A DNA stretch of 64,000 nucleotides, from the NCBI GenBank assembly GCA_947471745.1, contig CANJKZ010000092.1:2108001-2172000 (forward strand), in the 5' to 3' direction. The notes under the pieces were generated by a model that saw only the letters and a program-made list of their open reading frames with translations, ran no database searches and was not told where the DNA came from. The number at the start of each line of letters is the position of its first letter. The stretch's first letter is position 1. The translations under genes were made by a program, and so were the position numbers. Shown here one piece after another: positions 57,093-64,000 of the stretch. Source of the DNA: Closterium sp. Naga37s-1. Lineage: Eukaryota; Streptophyta; Zygnematophyceae; Desmidiales; Closteriaceae.

Positions 57093-59587
57093 CACCTCGG
57101 TGTGTCTGAGGAGAGCAAGGGCTGGGAGCTCCTCGACCTCACCGACGACAGGGTCGTCACCATGTCGGACGTAGTGTTCTATGAAACGATGTCACGGGAG
57201 GTGTGGAAGTCGGAGCACGGGCCGGCGTCGCTGTGGACGCAGGCCAACCCCCCGACGGACACCTCGAGGGCAACCCTTCCTCTGCTCGCAGAGGTCGGTG
57301 AGCCTGCTGATGAGGACGCCGAGGACGTTCTCCTACCTCCCCCCTCCTCTACTCTCCATGCCCCACCCATCGTAGCCAACCTTCCGGTGCTGATACCGGC
57401 GTCGGCCTCCGGCGATGAGGGGAGCAGTGGGGCGTCGCATGTGGCGCCGGCCAAGAGCATCGCCGGTGGCCAACGCGATGTCAAGACAGTCGGCGTGGAA
57501 GTGGCGCCGCCGACGACAGGGAAGCAGCGGGTACAGGGGAAGAAGCCGACTTTGCTGAAGTCGGTGAAGAAGGTTGCGGTAGAGAAGCCGCTGACGAGGA
57601 CGCCGACCAAGGAGCCCTCGGCGACTGGGCAGTCGGCAGGGGAGCCGGCACCAGGGGAGAAGTCAGCAGGGATGCCGGCATTGATGAGAGTGAGATGTCC
57701 ACCGACAGCGACGTGGTGGAGGTCAACGCTGAAGAGACTGGGCTGCGTCGTTCAACCGACTTCGGAGGCCGCCCGCGTTCCTGACCTACCACGTGTGCCT
57801 GCTGCAGGCCATCTACACCAAGCTGTACGACGATGCCGATGATGACCTGCTGTATGACGACGTCGAGGACGACGTCGACCTGCCAGAGCTCGACCCCGAC
57901 ATGCACGCCGACCCCGAGCACCGCTGGGACATCGCGACGATGACGGTGAAGGAGGCGTTGGCGAGCTGGAAGGGCAAGGCGGTGAAGGCCGCCATGGATG
58001 AAGAGACCCGCAGCCTCATTGGCATGGGCACCTGGGAGCTAGTTGAACGCCTACGTGGGGTGAACATCATGAAGAACCGGTGGGTCCTGATGACCAAATA
58101 CCACGTCGACGACACGGTCGCCCAGTAAGCGAGGCTGGTCGTGAAGGGCTTCATGCAGGTGTATGGCGCTGACTACGATGAGACGTACGCGCTGGTGAAC
58201 AGCTACGTCACGCTGAGGATCTTCCTCAGCATCGTCGCCATCCTCGACCTCAACCTGATGCAGCTCGACATGAAGAATGCCTTCCTGCAGAGCAAGCTCC
58301 ACAGGGTATTGTACATGTACCAGCCGGAATACTACGACGATGGGACCGGCCGGGTGTGCAAGCTGTTGAATAGTCTGTACGGGCTGAAGCAGTCGCCGAT
58401 TCTGTGGTACAAGTCGCTCGACGACGTGCTGGTCGGCGCCGACTGCAAAAAGAGCCAGGTCGACCAGGCGCTTTACTTCAAGGTCGGCGACGTCCTGCTC
58501 GTCGCCAGCAGCAGCACCGCAATGCTGAGGGAGCTGAAGGAGCTGTTGGAGACCGCCTTCGAGCTGCGCGGTATCTCGCCAGTGGTGAAGAACCTCGGGC
58601 TGGAGATCGTACGCGACAGGCCGGCGAGGAAGTTGTGGCTACACCAGTAGAGCTACGCCGACAAGCTGCGCAGGCGTTTCATCGACGAGGAGCAGGGCGG
58701 TCGAGTCCCGAAGACGCCGGTCTCCGTCGACGCCTACGCCAAACTGACGTTCGACGGCGAGAGGCCCAGAAGCGTGAGGAGGAGGAGTACCGGCAGAAGG
58801 TCGGCTCGCTGCAGTTCGCGGCGACGACGACGAGGCCGAACATCGCCTTCGCCTACAGCAAGCTGGGGAGTGGCCTCACGGTGAGGAGCGATCAGCACTG
58901 GCGTGAGGTCGACCGCTCCCTCGCCTACCTTGCCGACATCCGAGACACCGCCCTGGAGTTCGGCGGTGGACCAGAGTCGCTGAAGCTGGTCGGCTACGTG
59001 GACGCCGACGACGCCGGTGACAAGCCGAACTGGACGAGCACGGGCAGCTACGTGTTCGTCTACGGGGAGGCCGCGGTCTCCTGGTCGAGCCAGCGCATCA
59101 AGTGCGCGATGCTGTCGTCGACCGAGTCGGAGTACGTGGCAGCCAAAGACGCCGGCAAGGAGGGATGTCGCCTTCGCTTCCTCCTTGCAGAGATCCGGCT
59201 GCTGGACGCCGACCGTCCTACGGGTGGACAACAAATCGGCCATTACGGTAGCCGATGGCTTGGGGCTGCATGGAAACCTCAAGCACATGGAGCGGCGATA
59301 TGCCTGGCTGCAGCACATGGTGAAGCGCGGGAAGCTTATGCTGAAGTACATCCCGACCACCGAGACGCCGGCCGACTTCCTAACGAAGGCGCTGCACTAT
59401 CCGGCATTCAACCGATGCTCCGTCGCAATCGGCCAAGTACGAATGTCCGACGTCGGCGACGGTGACGACGACGTGCAGCAGTAGGTGCCATGCCCTCTTG
59501 CATGGCTGGTGCGGTGACCGGCGTGCTGTGTGTTGTGTGCACGCCGACCGGCTATTCTTCGAGTAGTGCTGCCGTGTGGCACGGGAT

Positions 59588-60499
59588 TGTCAACGGGAGT
59601 TGTATGTTGGCCCCGTCCTCGGTTGGGCGGAGCCGACTTCGTAGTCGGGTGTGCGGGGAGCGCAGCCGACCTGCTGCAGGAGACGCCAACCGTCTGGACG
59701 GCGTCCTGGGCGCCTGGATGCCGACTTGGACGTCTGGATGGCGTCCTGGGCGCCTGGACGCCGACCTGGGCGTCTAGACATCGTCCTGGCCGCCTAGACG
59801 CCGACCTGGGCGTTTGGACGGCGTCCTGGGCGCCTGGACGCCGATCTGGGCGTCTGGACGGCGTCCTAGGCGCTTGGACGCCGATCTGGGCGTCTGGACG
59901 GCGTCCTAGGCGCTTGGACGCCGATCTGGTTGCCCGGTCGACACAGTTACCCAGGCGACGCGCGCTGTGGGGTGCGTGAGAGTCGCCCAGGAAGTTATTG
60001 CGAAGCCGACCTCGGGGTGGTATCCCGAGGTCGACGTGGAGGATCAGGTGCAGTCGTGGGCACATGGTCAGCTTGGTGTCTGCGCTGTGAACGTGACGAG
60101 GCACAGCACGCAAACCAGCTGCGAGCACATGCGGGGCAGGTGCGCTGCTGTCCTGCGGGTGCCACGCTGTGCAGCCGCCTTGCAGCTGCGTTGTCACGCC
60201 ATTGACTTGCAGCGTTGGTAGACCGCGACTTTACACAGCTGGAGCGCGGTCGCCCATGCAGTGCTTGAACGCGGTCGACCGTGCTGTGCTGGTAGTCGGC
60301 CTGCATGCTTGCTAGCATCTGATGTTCTCCATTGTTGCTTTGCATTGAGTACCAGTGTTGTCAATCTTTGCGAGTGAAACTCTTGCGAAAATACCCCCTG
60401 AATACGGTAGTAGTGTGAACACCAGCAAACAACTAAGGATGCGGAGATCACCCCTAACATCCCGTGCCTGTCCCTGTAGTCTAGCTTCCGTTGTTAGAG
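59588..60499 (+). repeat. Family A 3' LTR
   Basis: It begins TGTCAACGGGAG and runs to about 60499, where it meets the 37-bp satellite slightly before the ATATCCGCA-type end seen in the other copies. A 20/40-bp minisatellite of GGCGTCCTGGGCGCCTGGAC-like units fills about 59690-59935. Confidence 0.8.
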
Positions 60500-61390
60500 T
60501 ACGAACCATATGGGTAAGTAATACGCTTACACTTGGTACCAATCATATCCGTAAGTAACAGACCTACTCTTGGTACCAACTATATGGGTAAGTAACGCAC
60601 TTACTCTTACTACCAACCATGTGGATAAGTAACGGGCTTACAAATAGTACCAACCAAATGGATCAGTAACGTACATACTTTTAGTACGAACCATATGGGT
60701 AAGTAACGTGCTTACTCTTGGTACCAACCATATCGGTAAGTAACGCACTTACACTTAGTACCAACAATATGGGTAAGTAGCGCGCTTACTCTTAGTACCA
60801 ACCATATCGGTAAGTAACGCACTCACTATTCGGACCAACCATATGGGTAAGTAACGCACTTACTCTTAGTACCAACCATATGTGTAAGTAACGCACATCC
60901 TCTTACTACCAACCATATCGGTAAGTAACACACTTACTCTTAGTACCAACCATCGGTAAGTAACGCCCGTATTTCTAGTATCAACCATATGGGTAAGTAA
61001 CCAACTTACTTTTAGTACTAACGGTATCAGTAGGTAACGCCCTTACTCTTAGAACCAACCATAAGGGTAAGTAATCCACTAATCCTTAGTACCAACCATA
61101 TCGGTTTGTAATGTAATTACTCTCGGTACCAACCATATCAGTAAGTAACGCACGTACTCTTGATATCAACCATATCGAAAAGTGACACACTTACTCTTAG
61201 TACCAACCATTTCGGTAAATAACGCACTTACTCTTAGTACCAACCATATGGGAAAAATACGCGCTTATTCTTAGTACCAACCATATGGGTAAGTCACGCA
61301 TTTTTTTTTTTTTACCAACCATATGGGTAAGTAACGCGCATACTTTTGGTACCAACCATATCGGTAAATAATACGCTTACCTTTAACGCA
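60500..61390 (+). repeat. 37-bp satellite array, first orientation
   Basis: These are tandem 37-bp units; a clean one is 60834-60870. Each holds GTAAGTAACGCACTTAC, a 6-bp stem with a 5-nt loop, and across unit borders often TTGGTACCAA, a perfect 10-bp palindrome, or close variants. The array starts exactly where the family A LTR ends. A run of T interrupts it near 61300. No gene is seen. Confidence 0.95.
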
Positions 61391-64000
61391 GATACTCATG
61401 TTAAGTGCGTTAGTTACTGATATGGTTGGTACTAAGAGTAGGTGCGTTACTTACCCATATGGTTGGTACCAAGAGTAAACGCGTTACTTACCGAAAAGGT
61501 TGGTACCAAGAGTAAGCGCGTCACTTACCGATATCGTTGGTACCAAGAGTAAGTGCGTTTACTTACCGATATGGTTGGTACCATGAGTAAGTGCGTTACT
61601 TACTGATATGGTTGGTACCAAGAGTTAGCGCGTTACTTACCGATATGGTTGGTACCAAGAGTAGGTGCGTAACTAACTGATATGGTTGGTACCAAGAGTA
61701 AGTGCGTTACATACTGATATGGTTGGTACCAAGAGTAAACGCGTTATTTACTGATATGGTTGGTACCAAGGTTAAGTGCGTTACTTACTGATGGTTGGTA
61801 CCAAGAGTAAGCGCGTTACTTACCGATATGGTTGGTACTAAGAGTAGGTGCGTTACTTACCCATATGGATGGTACAAAGAGTAAACGCATTACTTACCGA
61901 TATGGTCGGTACGAGGACTAAGCGCGTTACTTACCGATATGGTTGGTACCAAGAGTGAGTGCGTTACTTACTGATATGGTTGGTACCAAGAGTAGGTGCG
62001 TTAATTACCAATATGGTTGGTACCAAGACCAAACGCGTTACTTACCGATATGGTAGGTACCAAGAGTAGTTTCGTTACTTACTGATATGATTGGTACTAA
62101 GAGTAATCGTGCTACTTACCGATATAGTTGGTACCAAGAGTACGCGCGTTATATCGATATGGTTGGTAGCAAGAGTAAACGCGTTACTTACTAATATGGT
62201 TGGTACCAAGGTTGAGTGCGTTACTTACTGATGTGCTTGGTACCAAGTGTAAGTGCATTGCTTACTGACATGGTTGGTACTAAGAGTAGGTGCGTTACCT
62301 ACCCATATGGTTGATAACTAAAGTAATCGCGTTACTTACCGATATGGTTGGTACCAAGAGTAAGCGGGTTACATACTGATATGGTTGGTACTAGGAGTAA
62401 ATGCGTTACTTACAGATATGGTCGGTACTAAGGTTAAGTGCGTCACTTACTGATATGGTTGGTGCCAAGAGAAAGCGGGTTACATACTGATATGGTTGGT
62501 ACTAGAAGTAAACGCGTTACTTACAGATATGGTTGGTACCAAGGTTAAGTGCGTCACTTACCGATATGGTTGGTACCAAGAGTAGGTGCGTTACTTACCG
62601 ATATGGTTGGTAACAAGGGCATGCACGTAATTTACCATATGGTTGGTACCAAGAGTAAGTGCGTTACTTACCGATATAGTTGGTACCAAGAGTAAACACG
62701 TTACTTTCTGATATGGTTGGTACCAAGGTTAAGTGAATTACTTCCTGATGTGGTTGGTACCAAGAGTAAGTGTGCTACTTACTGACATGGTTGGTTTTAA
62801 GAATAAACGCGATATTTACTGATATGGTTGGTACCAAAGTTATGTGCGTTACTTGCTGATATGGTTGGTACCAAAAGTAGGTGCGTTAAATATCGATATG
62901 GTTGGTACCAAGGGTAAGCGCGTTACTTAACGATATGGTCGGTACCAAGAGAAAGTGCGTTACTTACCGATATGGTTGGTACCAAGAGTAAATCCTTTAC
63001 TTACCGATATGGTTGGTACCAAGAGTAAGCGCGTTACTTCCCGATATGGTTGGAACCACAACTAAGTGCATTACTTACCTATATGGTTGGTACCAAGAGA
63101 AAGTGCGTTAGTTACCTATATGGTTGGTACAAAGAGTAGGTGCGTTACATACCCATATGGATGGTACCACGAGTAAGTGCGTTACTTCCCCATATAGTTG
63201 GTACCAGGAGTAAGTGCGTTACTAACCAATATGGTTGGTACCAAGAGAACGTGCGTTAGTAACCCATATGGTTGGTACCAAGATTAAGTGCTTCACTTAC
63301 CCATATGGTTGGTACAAATAGTAAGTACGTTACTTACCCATATGGTTGGAAGCAAGAGTTAGTGCGTTACTTACCCATATGGTTGGAACTAAGAGTATGT
63401 ACGTTACTTTCCCATATGATTGGTACCAAGAGAAACTGCATTACTTACCCATATGGTTGGTACCAATAGTCAGTGCGTTACTTACCCATACGATTGGAAC
63501 TAAGAGTAAGTACGTTACTTAACCATTCTATTCGTACCAATAGCAAGTGCGTTACTTACCCATATGGTTGGTACCAAGAGAAAGTGCGTTACTTAACCAT
63601 TCTGTTGGTACCAATAGCAAGTGCGTTACTTACCCATCTGGTTGGAACCATGAGTGACTACGTTACTTACCCATATTGTTGGTACCACTAGTATGTACGT
63701 TACTTACCCATTTGGTTGGTACTACAAGTAAGTGCGTTACTTACCTTAATGGTTGGTACCACGAGTGAGTGCGTTACTTCCCTATATGGTTGGTACCAAG
63801 GTTTAGTGCGTTACTTCCCTATATGGTTGGTACCAAGGTTAAGTGCGTTACTTACTGATGTGCTTGGTGCCAAGTGTAAGTACGTTACTTACGGACATGG
63901 TTGGTACTAAGAGTAGATGCGTTACCTACCCATATGGTTGATAACTAAAGTAATCACGTTACTTACGGATATGGTTGGTACCAAGAGTAAGCGGGTTACA
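61391..64000 (-). repeat. 37-bp satellite array, inverted orientation
   Basis: The same 37-bp unit runs in the opposite direction from the switch at about 61385-61405 to the window end and presumably beyond. A higher-order repeat is visible: the variant TTGATAACTAAAGTAATC occurs at 62311 and 63938, 1,627 bp apart (about 44 monomers), in matching context. Monomers near 63.3-63.7 kb share the variant CCCATATGG, those before it more often CCGATATGG. Small open frames here are chance. Confidence 0.95.

Larger units (their letters stand above)
54961..60499 (+). mobile_element. Family A copia remnant, plus strand, with 3' LTR and nested solo LTR (broken)
   Basis: A second family A body faces the first head to head. 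From the left it keeps part of the protease-to-integrase region (54963 to about 55870), then a nested solo LTR (55928-57092), the end of the integrase region and linker (57098 to about 57780), reverse transcriptase (about 57870-58630), RNase H (about 58790-59420) and a 3' LTR (59588-60499). Gag and the 5' LTR are missing. It is broken, with several breaks. The order of events is clear: this copy was in place before the solo LTR element entered it. Confidence 0.85.

Noticed and set aside
59590-60200. Arg/Pro/Gly-rich open frames over the family A LTR
   Set aside because: They are read through LTR minisatellites; the equivalent LTRs at 47.1 and 56.2 kb hold different repeats there.
51332-60499. 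One large palindromic mobile element spanning both copia arms
   Set aside because: Each arm is an ordinary copia body in opposite orientation, only one side has an LTR, and the arms differ in content and length.
60500-64000. Telomeric or subtelomeric telomere-repeat array
   Set aside because: The unit is 37 bp with no TTTAGGG or related telomere words; position on the chromosome cannot be judged from this window.

Overview
This window is repeat-dominated nuclear DNA of a eukaryote. Several signs point to the plant lineage (streptophyte), probably a charophyte alga or a bryophyte-grade genome: Ty1/copia retrotransposons primed by the plant-type initiator-Met tRNA site TGGTATCAGAGC, a small non-autonomous LTR element, solo LTRs, and long tandem arrays. 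The species cannot be fixed from the sequence alone. I see no convincing host protein gene, no tRNA or rRNA gene and no CRISPR array.

Layout. From 1 to about 43.2 kb the background is one 34-bp satellite, about 27 kb in total and roughly 42% of the window. It reverses orientation at about 4.01, 18.82 and 39.72 kb, and each switch sits on a short palindrome. Higher-order blocks are visible: a roughly 3-kb block repeated at 19.6-29.0 and 29.4-39.7 kb, a 1.14-kb block shared in inverted orientation between 7.05-8.20 and 28.58-29.73 kb, and tandem duplications of 408, 437 and 170 bp. Four retroelements interrupt or border the satellite: a fragment (RT-RNase H plus 3' LTR, 11.75-14.32 kb), a young whole-looking copia element (21.05-27.54 kb, TSD CATAG), an older minus-strand copia element with very short LTRs (31.12-38.32 kb), and a 1.47-kb TRIM-like element (43.21-44.68 kb, TSD CATGA) just past the satellite edge.

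From 44.7 to 60.5 kb lies a graveyard of two further copia families. Family A has LTRs starting TGTCAACGGGAG and family B has LTRs starting TGTTGGGTGC. There is a family B solo LTR nested in a family A LTR (TSD ACGCC), a family A solo LTR nested in a family A coding remnant (TSD CACCT), and two family A coding remnants placed head to head around 54.96 kb. Between them, 47.6-51.3 kb is the only stretch with little transposon content; it holds nine copies of a 180-181 bp tandem repeat and some unassigned, more AT-rich DNA.

From 60.5 kb to the window end runs a second satellite with a 37-bp period, inverted at about 61.39 kb, with its own higher-order period of about 1,627 bp.

How it fits together. 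This looks like satellite heterochromatin (pericentromeric, subtelomeric or a knob) that grew by tandem and inverted duplication and was then hit by copia elements. In the 20-39 kb region the order is readable: the satellite block duplicated first, then each copy received a different retrotransposon. The very long open frames across the satellite are a by-product of a stop-free 34-bp unit and should not be annotated as proteins.
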